DNA of 64,000 nucleotides, taken from the NCBI GenBank assembly GCA_005408345.1, contig SEMN01000123.1, positions 620,001 through 684,000 of the forward strand, in the 5' to 3' direction. Source of the DNA: Macquaria australasica (lineage: Eukaryota; Chordata; Actinopteri; Centrarchiformes; Percichthyidae). The notes under the pieces are model-generated. The model did not search any database. It was not told the origin of the DNA and saw only the letters and a program-made list of their open reading frames with translations. Positions 1 to 12,605 of the stretch are shown here, in pieces (within the stretch, counting starts at the first letter, position 1; every line of letters starts with the position of its first letter). The translations under genes and the position numbers were made by a program.

Positions 1-532
1 AACCTGTGAGTATTGACGGACATGTTGTGCTACTGCAGGGATCAGACCTGCGACCTTTGTCAGTTACCCGACAACCTATGCTAATATTTAGGCCACGTGT
101 CAGACAAGCTGACACTAGGCTGAACGGACAGCTGGTAATGGATAAGCAAGGACACAGAGTGACTGACAGAGAGACATGGGGGAATAAAGGAGGAGGAGAA
201 CGTGAGGGAAAGAGAGACGGATGGAAAGATAAAGGGTATCAGAAATTGTCAGGTAGACAGTTTTCATGGAGCACAAAGGTCAGAGGTTGACTCATGTTAG
301 TGGGCCAATGGGCAGACAGGCTGAGGTACTGGGAATTAAGCTTACTGTACTTGATCATTTTTATAATTTGTTCAGAATTTTGTTGAATCTAGAATAATTG
401 GACCATAGTGCTTTGGTGGATTTTCATTCATGGGGAGGCCCAAATTTGATAAAATATATTAATGAATACAGCAAATGACAACAGAAAGATTTTGTGTCTG
501 GTCAGTGCAGTGTGTACTAAACCTTTTGTATG

Positions 533-800
533 TCAGAATCAGAATCGAATTTTAGGTTTTCACATACAAGGAATGTGATTTGGTATATTGGTGCATACAT
601 AAGCATAGTATATATACATATAAAATAAAGCAAATAAAAAGCAAGTCAAGAATACAAATATAAAATGGAGAAATATTATAAAATAAAATAGAATAAGATA
701 AAATAAGAAAGAACTGTACAATTTGTCTTTTAGGAAAAAGACGAGCTGTACATTTTGTGCAGGATGTGTAAAATATGAACTAATGTGGACTATAAATAAC
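533..800 (-). mobile_element. LINE 3' end fragment
   Basis: Begins with a short CAGAAT tandem (the tail read on the opposite strand), followed by TTCACATACAAGGAATGTGA and an A-rich stretch ending near GTGCAGGATGTGTA. I recognise this arrangement from a common teleost non-LTR retrotransposon 3' end inserted in minus orientation. It is non-coding and 5' truncated. The family name is not certain. Confidence 0.6.
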
Positions 801-1278
801 TTACTTAAAGCTGACACTATTATTTTGCCTTCTTGAGCACGCGTGAGCAACTTCTGATTGAATCTTCTGACATCCTCCTTTTTATGTTGAAGTGAGCTAA
901 AAGGCGTGATGAGCTTCAGAGCTCAGACCCAACGATTTCCTCAAGTATGTCCGCACCAAAGACACTAAACACTGAACATGGTAGCGTTATAAACTGAGGT
1001 CATTCAGTGGGTTTGAAATGGGAGGCAAAACACTATTATTACAGGTTCAGAAAAGTGTGTCAGTAACAACTGAACTGACAGACACAATATTAACTCCGCC
1101 TGTACACATTTTATGAAAGTTATTCCATATCTTGTTCCACCAACCAATGTCTGCTCCATCTTGCATAGAAACAATCTGGCCAAAGTGTTATAAATGTGTG
1201 TTACAAATTACTTACACACACATGAATAACACATTAGTGATTAGTAAGCTTGAGTCAGTGATAGATAACATTGACCTT

Positions 1279-1672
1279 TTTGTTAAAGAATAAGATCCTT
1301 TCGTCTTCCTGCAACAACTCAACCTCTCGCGAGATTTCAGAGCGATACTTCTCCTTGAGTGAGACTTTCTATTTCTGGTTGAACAAAAAGGATCTTATTC
1401 TTTAACAAACAGTCTGTCTCTGTAGGGATCCTTTCCATAATGTTGTCAGACACTTACAGTAGAATAACAGTCTGAGTCTGTCAGTGGCAAAAATAAGCAC
1501 TTTTAGTGGACGGATGTTTCGCAGGCACAATTGCCCACAAGGATTATGTTGCAGCCATTGCAGCCTGTTCGCGGATGCCGGGGGAGGTGATCTACTGGAC
1601 CAATTCCAAATCTTTTGGTATGTATTAGTCATTTAGACCACAAAATGTGTAAAAAATAGGGCCCACGTTTAA
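1279..1672. mobile_element. MITE-like repeat, copy 1, with internal 23-bp inverted repeat
   Basis: Perfect 23-bp inverted repeats at 1279-1301 and 1387-1409 (core AAAGAATAAGATCC / GGATCTTATTCTTT) enclose 85 bp that include CTTCCTGCAACAACTCAACC. The same inner sequence, in the opposite orientation, recurs at about 12525-12600, and the flank around 1640-1665 (TAGGGCCCAC) recurs at 12474-12490. The two copies show this is an interspersed element whose limits extend beyond the inverted repeat, to about 1672. No transposase frame is visible. Confidence 0.65.
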
Positions 1673-4499
1673 GTATCCCTTTAACCAGTCATTTGTTCTT
1701 TCCTTACTTAGTGGTCGTAATAATACAACAATATGACTGTACTGACAGGGAAGCTTTGATGATAATGTACAGCAAACTGCAATATTTATGAAAATGTATG
1801 ATTACTTAACAATAATTGAGTCTCAATACTGTTGAAACGCAAACCCCATGTGCCATTTAAAATGATGCTTGTATATTTGAATGAAAAGTACACAGTCTTC
1901 TCAGAGAGTGTGACTGTGCTGCAGTGATGCAGTAAGCATTAAAAATGGAACTCTTCAAGGGCATCTGTACCCAATTACTTGCTATTTTACTGGAACACAG
2001 AGACCCTAATGGCTTATTGGAACTACCAGGGAATCCACTTGTAGAATAAAAAAAAAAGTCCTTAGGTCACAGGGATTTATGCGGTAGTTTACAACACGAC
2101 CACCCCCTCTATTTTCCTTAGTGCCCAATTGGCGCCACAGTCTTTCAATCACACTTTATTACTAACATTAATCTAATAGGCCTCCAGTATCAATACCTGC
2201 TTCTCACTGGCTCACAGAGCAGTCAGGCACACTTCATTACCTCAATACATCACCTGATCAGCTGTTAGCGTCGCTCTGCCAGTCCTGAGCACTGGAGCAT
2301 GTACGATGTTTCTCTGTGAGTCTTCTTAAACCAAACTAAACATCCTCACATCAGCGCGCCTCACAAAGACAACTGTACAGTCAAAGAGCAGCTGGGACAA
2401 AGTAATGAAGGGAGGTGATGACTAACATTATCAAACTGTTTCTTGAAATAACTGAAGCTTGACATATCACTGTAGCTAAACGCAGAATTTTTAATTACAT
2501 AAACAATTAACAATTAGTTCTTGACAGTGTTGCATAAAGTAAAGAGATTGTCCTTAAAATGGCCAATTTTTTGTAAGGGTTTGGTGCAAGGAGGGTGTAA
2601 CAGTTTACTAGAGTTGTACTGTATATAAAATGTCTGATGCCCGTTTGCCCTCTTTTATGAATTTTGAAGTTAAATCAATTAAAAATAGATTTTTGCATCA
2701 GACATGTTGTGCTTTAGTACAGCTGATCACACAATATTACCAGAAGTTAGATTTGGCAAAGGGGATTTTCATCAGCTGTTTATTTGGGGGACCACACAGG
2801 TTTACAGGTACAGTGTATGTTTTGAACTTGAATTTGATTTTTATTTGATTTGAAACAAAATAACTAAATATATTAAACTGTTTAATGTTTGTGTTGTACT
2901 TGCCATGGATTTAGCAGAAGTCCTGTCCTTTGCAGTGGCCCAGTTTAGATGTAAAGCCCAGTCTATTTGATCGATTAAACTGATTAAGTCTGTTAACCTT
3001 GACTACAGTCAAAGCCAACACCTTTTCTACTGATAACAATGAGTGGATAATGAAGAACAATGGACAGAGACGGGCAGCTGTGTCTTCTTTGTAACAAAAG
3101 TGTTGTATGTTTGTCAATTTAAAAATTTCAATTAAAATTGCTTTTTAAATGAAAGAGACTCCATATTGTTTAATTGAATTAAGTGGTTTTATATGTTATC
3201 TGTCATTCATCATGTGGGTTTATTAGACCTCCTTTCAGCATCAGGAACTCTCCACAGCATGACAAACAGTGTTTAATAGTCTTGCTTGAGGTGCAGAGCC
3301 AAACATAGTATCAGTTTGCTTTCCACATGAGGATATCAATAATTAGATTGTAGAATCATATAATTCACACAGGGATTTAAATGTATATTACATTTATATT
3401 GTTGAATCATGCCCAAAAGTTCTTATGGAGCACAATAAAGGAGGAGGTAAGCTTTCATTGGGGAGGTAAATAATATCAAAATGTTGTCGGCGACTGAAGA
3501 ATAAATCAGCCTTTAATTAGGCTTTTTTAAATTTTTTATTAGGCTTAATCATGTGTCTGTGTGTGTGTGTGCCTCTACAGTTGTAAGTCCCCAAACTGAA
3601 CAAAGGAAGGAATTGTTTGTATGTTTATGACTAAAGGTAAATATGATGTTGCTGTAATTTATTTGACTCTTTTTTTTTTGTTAATGCAATAGTTCATTTT
3701 AAGATTCTACTGTTTAAATCACACACTTGATCCTGATTCTGTTCCATTCTGCTCAGTTTACCAAAACCTTGTTCTGTATGTATAAAGTTGTACTTGGCTG
3801 GAAATAAAAAAACATGAATTGCTCAAGAGAATCTTGGGAAATTAAGAGAAATTCAAGGTGTCATTACCCTGTGACTGACACGTCTAGCCACAGAGGCCGC
3901 TTTTCAGCAAAAGTTACATATTATGAAGTTATATCGCCTTAATAAACAGGTGATATATTTGTAAGCGATCTAATTAATGCAATGATGATTTGATCGGAAC
4001 AGCGATGATTGAATTTCATACTCATATAGTATGTTTGTCTATAAGTGTGAGTGAAACCACAAATCTCTCAAATTCTTTTTACACAATATGAATGGCAGTG
4101 ATAGCAGCACCAACACGATCAATAAAAATGATGCTTTTGTTTCAGAGCTCCATGATTACTGTGGGATCTATCCTCCATCTCTCTCTTGTCATCCTCTTAG
4201 CCCTTCGTCATTGTCTGCCCAAACCCTGTAAATCTTTCTGCTGACAGACACTTTGCAAATGCACCTTCACACCCACCCTGCCAAACACACACACGCACAC
4301 ATACACACACTGAAACAATGTCACAACACCTGTGCATGTGACAGTTTATCTGCTCTCACTCTCTCCCTCCTGCTGTCTCTCTGTTTGTCTCTAATAAGCC
4401 CTGTCTTTCACTCTCTCACATGCTCTCAGAGGATGTAAATCAGGAAGAGGACTGACTACAAACATCCGTCACACAGCAACATTCACCTCATTCTACCAA

Positions 4500-4571
4500 T
4501 GTGTGTGTGTGTGTGTGTGTGTGTGTCTGTGTGTGTGTGCGCGCGCATGTGTGCGTGTATGTGTGTGTGTT
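4500..4571. repeat. GT/GC-rich dinucleotide microsatellite
   Basis: (TG)n with interruptions, including a GCGCGCGC core, so alternating purine-pyrimidine throughout. Short apparent open frames across it (repeated Cys-Val) are artefacts. Confidence 0.95.
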
Positions 4572-5054
4572 GTCTACCCCGGTGTGAGGCATCTGGGTCA
4601 TTAGCATCTATGATAGAGCAACATGTCAACAACACACCTTTTTGTTATTATGCTTCTGAAGAGCCTCCATTGTCTAATCATTAGCACCATACACCTGACC
4701 TTCACTCGACCTTAGCCAAGCTAGCTCTAACCTTGAAGGAACAGTTTAACTTCTTGTTATGTAAAATATGCTTGCTTGCCAATGTGAAATTTGAGATACA
4801 TTTCATCTCTGTACATCCAGTTAAGAGATAGAGTAGTTCATGGATGTGTACAGCATTAGAAGACAACACTTGGTCTTTGTAAAGTCAAAAAAATGTGGTC
4901 ATCAGTTAAATACATTTGTGGAACTGAATCAGTATGCAGGTAGTATGTATTAGTCAAATGTTGACGTCTAATAGCCTTGAACCTACTGCACGGTACTTAA
5001 AACTACGCTGCTAACTCCAACCCTTACCTGAAATTCACTCCAGAAGTGATCTCT

Positions 5055-5520
5055 ATTAACAGATATCTGCATATGAATGCAGAATCTGTAGGCAAGGGAC
5101 AAAATTTTGGTATTGGAAGCATTCTGGTTTCCGTTTGTTGTCCGTTTGTAGTCTGAGTAGTATTGACCAATCACACTTGAGCGGGCTTTGGTTGCATGCA
5201 GGTAAACAGTCCGTGTGGAGAGCAAAAGAGGCGGAACGCATTGGCCGAAATGCAATCTCTGAACCCATCAGCTATCATCTGACAACAATTTAGCATTTTA
5301 TCCTAGAGATTAGCTTTTTATTAGCTTTTTTAAATGTATCTGAATTCAAATCATCTATAGAAGATAGCCGATGGGATCTGAGATTGCTAATTGGACTGTA
5401 AACAATGACCGGCACACGGAAAAGTCTTGGCCTGGAAGCACCCAAAACCCCCGAAACATTGGCCGTTGCCCCCAGAGGTTAAATCACCATCAGATGATAG
5501 CCAATAGATTCTGAGATTGC
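5055..5520. repeat. Interspersed repeat, copy 1 of an inverted pair with 59235-59580
   Basis: 5055-5290 reads CAGATATCTGCATATGAATG through TTGACCAATCAC, GAGAGCAAAAGAGGCGGAAC and CAATCTCTGAACCCATCAGC. Its reverse complement is closely matched at 59340-59575. The CAATCTCTGAACCCATC motif is repeated in inverted form at 5361-5385 and 5491-5516 (GATAGCC-ATG/A-G-TCTGAGATTGC), so the element has internal inverted repeats. It looks like a non-autonomous DNA transposon or fragment of one; the superfamily was not identified. Confidence 0.6.
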
Positions 5521-5679
5521 TCCAGAAGCAACATGTATGCAGCATGTAAGTGCCACAGGAGCTCTCATCCATAAAATCTATACTGACTCCAACCTTCTGA
5601 GACGTTGTTAGATGATCTGACAAGCACTTTGTTTGATGCTTTAAAATGCATTCATCAGGGTGACTGATATTAGAACTAC

Positions 5680-5721
5680 TATAAACAATGCACAAAAATC
5701 ATTTTTTGTGCATTGTTTATA
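5680..5721. repeat. Perfect 19-bp inverted repeat (hairpin)
   Basis: Arms 5680-5698 and 5703-5721 are exact reverse complements (core AACAATGCACAAAAA) separated by four bases. It is in a non-coding stretch. It may be a remnant of a transposon end-to-end junction or a palindromic hotspot; it is short for a pre-miRNA. Confidence 0.9.
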
Positions 5722-6509
5722 TTGTATCACTAGACTACACAAGAAATATAGAGGAAGCAAATGGGTATTATGTTTATTGATTTATTTTGATTATGATTCA
5801 TGTTATTACCCCCACCAAAGCTCCATATGAATCTGCATCACAGGGTTGCACAATGAAATGTAAGTTGTAGCCCCTTCATGCTACACACACATAGATGTAG
5901 TTTCTAAGTTTACAACAGGAGATAAGTGTTCCATCTTGTGAAGGGCTCATTGCATCGGTGGAATATGATCTCAGTCAAAAATGTAAAATGCAAATCTCCT
6001 TCAAAAACAATCCAAGGTACACTGTAGGGTTCATGCAGAAGTAAAATGCCGTGGCAATATGTATTTAAAACAACCAATGTGTTGCGACCGACATAAGTAT
6101 TCATCGGGTCATGGTGAGCAGTAGCTTACACACCTATATTGTGTTACACTAATGAGATGAGTGGGAGGATGGTCCTCTATCTATGTGCAAGGCTATAGGT
6201 CAAAAACAAGGAAGTGATACATCATCACTGAAGGAAGAAGGGAGAAAAGGAAGTGAAAGAGAGAGAGAGGAGATGAGGAGGGGTAAACCTAAATGTTAAA
6301 AAGAAGATGGATATCAGGGTCAGTGCGTGTCAGAATGAGAACATAGGTGTTTCTGTGAACAGTGGTTGGAGAGATACGTCACTCTCAAGAATGCTCTAAT
6401 TGCATTTAATGATCTTTTTTTATTTGAGATGCTTGTTCGCTGTATTGTGTCACAAAATATATTTTTGAAGACTGATGTGGTGTCTATTTGGTTTGGAATA
6501 ACTGTTTTC

Positions 6510-7090
6510 TATTCAAGGACATAGGTCTTTGAAGGGATTTTTCCACTGTATTTCTTTTTTATCCTCGTTCAGTGAAGCAGTTCGCCATGTCTGTAGCCTT
6601 GTCATCAAACTCTTCCTCTGTCTCACATATGTCTTAGTTATTGGAACTGGCTGAATGGAATGTTGTCTATAAGAGTCTTTGGATGGAAACTATCGGCCTT
6701 TAAGATTGTATTTTGATCAGTGTCTTTTCCATGGATAGTAGTATGTAAGTCCCCATTATCTGTTATTGTGATTTTCACATCTAGGAAATTGATTTCCTTT
6801 TTGCTGTATTCCAAAGATGGTTTCAGACTCTTATTGGTATTGTTCCAATATTTATGAAATTCCAGTACTACATATTCTTCACATTGCATAAAGAATATTA
6901 GATCATTTATGTAGCGTCCAAACCATTTTATTTTTTCCAAGTAGGGGTTGGATGAGCTCCAAATGAATTTCTCCTCCCACAGAAGTGAGATAGGTGTGAT
7001 TGTGTGATTGGGCTGATTGTTGTTGACCTTTGTCAATCAAACATACATGTACATTGTACCAGGCCAAGTGTGGTGCATCTTTTGTCATTA
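6510..7090 (-). pseudogene. Penelope-like element reverse transcriptase remnant
   Basis: Minus strand. The best frame (7036-6638) includes WEEKFIWSSSNPYLEKIKWF, GRYINDLIFF, LEYSKKEINFLDVKITI, TTIHGKDTDQNT and DSFHPKTLIDNIPFSQ. This is the Penelope-type RT arrangement: a YIDD-like catalytic box (here YIND), FLDV-I, K-TD-N and S-HP---IP-SQ. In another frame, 6640-6510 continues with EEEFDDKATDMANCFTERGY, typical of the segment just downstream, so at least one frameshift separates the parts. The second catalytic-box residue is changed (N for D) and the copy is certainly dead. No GIY-YIG endonuclease domain is visible. Confidence 0.72.
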
Positions 7091-7245
7091 GTCTGGCACA
7101 AGTCCGTTAACTACAACGATAGACTTCAATAGGCCATTTGTGCTATCTGTGACTAAACTCCAGTCCTAAGGGCTCAGTGACATTGGAAGCAAAGTAAATT
7201 TGTTAGTTGCTTCAACGTTGGTTTGGTGAACTTTGACATGTGACT

Positions 7246-7560
7246 TCATGCTGTTGACCAGTTGCAAACTGTCTTGGCAATGCTGACGTTTAAAGGAACG
7301 GAGAGTCTTGCAGCATTTATGATGGCGGAAGCTATCATATTAGCTGTGTTGCACAACCTTTTCTTGATGGCCTTTTCTTTGAATGAGAAGCAAAGCCAAT
7401 AGAATTGAGAAGAGGAAGGAGTTACTTCAGACGCCCCTGGTTCCAGAAGTAAAAGTCCCATTCATTCTTCCCATAGACACTGGTAGGTGACTCACAGTTG
7501 AAGATTGTAAACTAAGTTTACAATCTGCAGCTCAAACTGATTTTCACTTGAATTCTGGGT
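7246..7560. repeat. Possible interspersed repeat
   Basis: Contains AAGCCAATAGAATTGAGAAG and CCCATTCATTCTTCCCATAG, phrases I associate with teleost non-autonomous DNA elements. Boundaries were not found. The minus-strand open frame of 71 codons across it has no recognised domain. Confidence 0.35.
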
Positions 7561-8884
7561 CAATTTTGAAGGAATTCAACAATGGCGCCGTTTTTTGTTC
7601 ACAAATTCAATGACAAGGTATTTTGAATTTGCTGCCGCTCTGATTCACACCCCTGACTGGTGGTAAAGGCTTATTAGTTTTGTAGTAGTTAGACCTGTCC
7701 ACCATGCCAAAATGACGGACAAACACTTCCGGAATCAGTGACTCTTCCCACTTTGTGCACTAATGAGTCTTCCTCTTTGTTTCTATTTTGACCAACACAA
7801 AACAAGCCACAACAAACAGTAGCCACAACATGATCCGCAAGTAGTCACTAAGTCACCGAGCTTCCAGATTCAACCCACAACCTATTTATTGTGTGAGGCA
7901 ATTTTACTGTGCCACTTTCTGGTGTAACTAGGCACTGAAACATCTCCAAGTGTGGACCAGCTAGAATCACTTCACATCAAAAACATGTCCTCACTCTGAA
8001 GGTCTAAAACCTAAATTGGCTCCCTCTAAGATAGCAGTACAGGAATACACACACATACACAGGGGACAGGGCTGAGTGTGTAAATTGATAGCACGTCATT
8101 TATCCAGTGTGAAGCTCTGTACAGTGGCTTATAATGATAAATAAATGATGGCTTATAATTACTTCGCCTTTAACACCTCCCAGTTTACCTGGAGCTGAGA
8201 GACCTGAGCTCCCAGCAGACTCACAGCCTCTCTTACCTTTTTTGCATCAATGCCCGCTCTCTCTCTAACCCCCCTTCACTGACTCTACCTCGCTCACTCG
8301 TAACTCCCTGTCCCTGTCTGCACTGTCTATTTCCTCTCTTTCTCCCTATGTTACCCGTCTTCTCCGTGTGTCGTGCTATCTCTGTGATGTTAACCGATAG
8401 AGGCAGGCAGAGCACTCTCATCCTAGAGCCTTAAGCGCCAACCTGCCCCAACCCAACCCTCCTCTCTCTCTCCCCCTCTCTCTACCTTATGTAATTGCTT
8501 TGCTGCTCGGGGCTTTTGGGTTGGGGGTGTTAGAGGCAGGAGGAGGATGGCAAAGCAGTGCAATGTAGACAGACAACAAAAAACAACAAGAAAGAAACAA
8601 TTATATTGCTTGGGTGGTGCTGGCTTGATGACTAACTGACTGACTGTCTGTTACTGGAAACAGCACTGAATTTACAAAATGCAAGGGGCTATGTTGGTGT
8701 GGGCGTGTTGCTTCAGGTAACAGCAATGGAAACAGACTTCATGAATAAATGCTGCCGTACATGCTGTCTGTGAATTAAAGTGAAGAGCTGAAAACATCAG
8801 ATCTGTGCAGAGCGATGAAGAAGCTGTAACCTTCCTCACATGAACACATAAAACTAACAGAAAGCTCATATTTTCACCATGTTT

Positions 8885-9050
8885 TCCACATGGTTTTCCA
8901 TCGTTTGAGCTTTAACTGGAGCTCTTTGAATGACATCATCTCATTGTGTCTTCTTCTTCTTCTTCAATGGTTTAATGGCAGCGACTTTATCTCCAACCAA
9001 TCAACTCATGTTCACACAGCAGCAGTGGATGGAAACAAGCATTCATTCAC
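8885..9050. mobile_element. MITE-like element, GGTTTTCCATC ends
   Basis: GGTTTTCCATCG at 8892-8903 is answered in inverted form by GGATGGAAAC near 9029-9038. Between them lie a TTC run and AATGGTTTAATGGCAGC, a phrase common in teleost non-autonomous elements. Non-coding. Confidence 0.45.
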
Positions 9051-9169
9051 ATTTTCTTTGGACCATTTTCTGGAAATTCAGTTAACATTTGCACTATATT
9101 TGACTAGAGATACGCGTTTTATCCTCCCCTTTGAAAATTGTGAGGTAAACAGTAAGATTACCCTAATCA

Positions 9170-9330
9170 CATCACAAACTAATTTACCAGGAATGTGCAC
9201 TTGCTTGTATTTGATTGGCCAGCGAATTGCCTTGCCAGATGACATCGCATTGCGTTTTTTTGCCAGAGCCCTCAGTGTCGGCACTCCCACTGTGCAAACG
9301 CAATGATCTGAAGAATGGATTGAAATGAAT
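9170..9330. repeat. Probable hAT-like non-autonomous fragment
   Basis: TTGATTGGCCAGCGAATTGC and ATCGCATTGCGTTTTTTTGC look like the interior of a widespread fish hAT-related repeat. Ends not defined. The overlapping 138-codon open frame is judged fortuitous. Confidence 0.4.
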
Positions 9331-11310
9331 GATGGGGCTGTGTCTTTTCATGCAGTGCTAATATCGGTCAGTACACGGCCTTAGTCCAGCTAACATTAGC
9401 TCTGCTCTGTGTTCACACTCATAAAGAAAACTGTTCCAGGACTTTTTTAAGCACTCAGAGACTAGTACATTTCTAATTTAAAAGAGTAGCAGTCAGATTA
9501 GGCAATGTTCAGGATGAGATCTAGAGGAGTTATCCAGAAAAGTTGTCAAGGGTGTCATGAAATTTAAGTCTTACTTCAATTAAGCAAATGTAACTGATAC
9601 AGGAACACCGGACTTTAATTGTGAATGTTCTCCCAAGAAAAATGTTTATACCTGACAAGGTCTTGCCTATTGAGCCATCTAAGCTGTAGCAGTCCAGCCT
9701 TCTGCCTGTTGTCTGTCTGCTTTGTTTTCTGACCCCTCCCTGCCTTTTTGGATTTTTGACCTGCTGCTTACGTCCCTTCAGACTTGTTTGTCAGATCAGA
9801 CTGCTCACCTGTTGCCGACCATTGGCCGCCTGATCTACCCAGTAAGCTTTTACCTTGTACTCTGTGTTCAGCCCCACCACCAGCCCTGCATCTGCCTGAA
9901 GACTTTGACTATATCTGGGGGTGTGTTGGGGGTGCCTGCTATCATCATTTGAAAATCTCCCTGAAGTCAGAGCAAAGATGCCAAACATAAACTACTTGAC
10001 TGTGCTGTATTCACACTGAATAAACCTTTCTGCGTGAATCGACTGACTAAAATTAAGATGACATGTGCAAGTATTTTTGGCAAATGTTGTCAGCTTGTAA
10101 TGTCAAGATAATGTTGCAAACAATTCACCAGTTATTTTCAAACTAATTCCTGACATGATCTTTATATATGTCCTCTCTGGCCTTCTACACTTCTGGGTGG
10201 CATAAGATGGAAATGACAGAAATAGGTGTAAGCTTTCACCTTTGATCTTAACTGACTTTAGTAACCGTGCCTTTACCTTTGGCTGAACTGGAACAAATTA
10301 AACCATAAACTAACCAAGACTACTATGGACCTCTATGGGGGATCAGAAGGTTGGCATTTGGGGCCCATTATATGTCTTTCATGGTGCATCAGTGAGAAAT
10401 AGACTTTTCAGTACAAAATGTTCTCGTTTTTCTCTGTTTTTGAGTGTGTGTAGAACAGACTGTTCCATGGACAGAATGAGAGGAGATGTCCTACTGAACT
10501 GTGTGGTGAATGGGGGCTTCTTTAGTATATCATAAGTTAAATCTAACTTTTTGTTATTATCTTAGTTCATGCTCATCAGACACGTGAATGCTTTGTATGT
10601 GTAAAGTTTTGTATCTGTGCTGTAAAGCTTTCATTTGAATCCATAGAAGATGACTGTAATGGGCAAACCCCATTCCCTAAAGTAAGGTGGAGCCCACCTT
10701 TATATAAGGGAGAAGGCTGGAGCACCAAGGAGGTCTGTTAACTGGATACGCACAGAGACACAACTACAGATGGCAGCTCCTGCCTTGGGCCCTTTTAGTG
10801 GCATAGCCAAAGTCCAAGTAGCCTCGTTAGAAATTACCACTGTTTTTGAGGGATTAACTGGTGACAATACGGGAGTGAAAGTACCATGAATCACTGCTCC
10901 GCTTTCAAGCACTCAATTTACTTTTTAGACGCTGTCCAGAAAGATCAGGACAGCACTGTTCATCCTGGATCCTGGACACTGCCATATCCAACAACTTCAC
11001 CCACCATTAAACTACACACTCCTCCACTGAACAACTGACAACCAGGGGACGTTTGATCACCTGCCGCCTGCAGTCAGACTGACACTCCCCACACAAAGCA
11101 AACTCCAGCCAGTCTGAGCACAATTCTTCCCCAAATTCAAACACAAACATCCTGAGTGTGTCCACACAACCAACAAAATAGAAATCCTGTTGGGAGAGCA
11201 CACAGAGAGCTGCAGCCCAGCAGCAGAGTGTGTCTTTACCTACACTCTGAGGAACAGCGAGTGACCCACACACACCTCCCCAGCAAACCATTACAAAGCA
11301 CTTCATATTA

Positions 11311-11311
<1 letters not shown>

Positions 11312-11343
<32 letters not shown>
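11312..11343. repeat. (AC)16 microsatellite
   Basis: Uninterrupted AC dinucleotide tract. Confidence 0.97.
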
Positions 11344-11346
<3 letters not shown>

Positions 11347-12470
11347 TTTATTATTATTATTGTTTTCATCTTGTTGCTGATATCCATGTGCTGTGTTCAG
11401 CTTCCTGTTCTTGCTTTTTGCATCACAAAATATTGTTGCCATGGTTGTTGTTGTTGTTTTTGTTAACATAATGTTTTGTTGTTTGCATCGTAAAAAGTGT
11501 ACTTTTCCCTGTTTACCTTGAACAATGTGCTTTGGCAATACTGTGTCTCAATATGGTCATGTTGATAAAGCATTTTTGAATTTAATTGACAAAGTGATAG
11601 CAAAAGAGCAAAAAGATAGAAAACTAAGTGAAGCTGACAAATGCTCTCAGCAGCACTCAGAGGGGGTGGGGGTTGGGGGGTGGAGACAGAGAGAGAGACA
11701 GACAGAGATCGAGCGCTTATGTGTTTCCATCCAAGTCTTTTTATGAGTCATGGTGTACTGAATTGGAAAGGCAGAATGGAAATGCCAGATTTTGATTTAA
11801 TTTCCTTTATATTGCCAAAAAGCCTTTTTCGCTCGACTGAGACAGGAACATTTTTTGTAGAATTTTTAAAAAGAAGATAACGGGATAAATAGTGACAGAA
11901 ATGCATTAGTAGGATGAATCATGGCAAAGTGAAATTCGCAAGCCGAAATATATGAGCTATCTGTCCACCTTATTCTCCATGATGTTTCCATCAGGTCTAA
12001 TAATGTTTGCATCATAGCTTGTTAATACGTTGGAACATAATGTGTTTTGTTTCTAAGAGGTATTTGAAAGATGATACAATGTAGTCAGTCTTCTAAAATG
12101 TTCTGTGATCTGTAGAGGTGTGACACTGACACAGTGAGTGGAGAAACTTGAGTTTCCACACAGATCCCGAGGGTTTGTGGACTGGTTTGATGAGTATAAA
12201 AATGATGTGAATCTGTAAGTTTCTTCTTTTTTTATTTCATTAATTCATATGGGCACTTTGAAACTCTGATGGGAATTACCATTTGCCACCATCTTTGTCA
12301 GTTGCTGGGGCCAGAAAATCACAATTTGGTCAAAGTGAAACAAGCCTGGGTGGAGCTAAGCAAGAATAAGCGTGTGATACCTGTTAATAATGTAAACGTG
12401 CCTCAGTACATTCTTCCTTTAAGACTTAGCATCTCAAAGCCTTTTCTCAGCCTCCAGTATTTTTAAACCT

Positions 12471-12605
12471 GGGCCCTATTTTTACAAATTTTGGGGTTGA
12501 AATGAGATCCCACTTGTTGTAAGATCCTTTTTGTTTAACCAGAAACAGAAAGTCTCGCTCAAGGAAAAGTCTCGTGAGAAGTTGAGTTGTTGCAGGAAGA
12601 AGAAA
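12471..12605. mobile_element. MITE-like repeat, copy 2 (inverted relative to copy 1)
   Basis: Shares GGGCCCTATTTTTACA at one end, and AAGATCCTTTTTGTTTAACC through AGTTGTTGCAGGAAG, with the reverse complement of the element at 1279-1672. The second inverted-repeat arm is not preserved, so the copy is shorter. Non-coding. Confidence 0.6.

Noticed and set aside
6..290. 94-codon plus-strand frame at the window start
   Set aside because: No family resemblance, charged low-complexity end (GGGEREGKRDGWKDKG) from purine-rich DNA, no splice or start context.
4499..4684. Cys-Val-rich short protein
   Set aside because: Direct translation of a GT microsatellite.
8890..9306. 138-codon plus-strand frame
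   Set aside because: Spans two MITE-like repeats; the peptide has no known domain.
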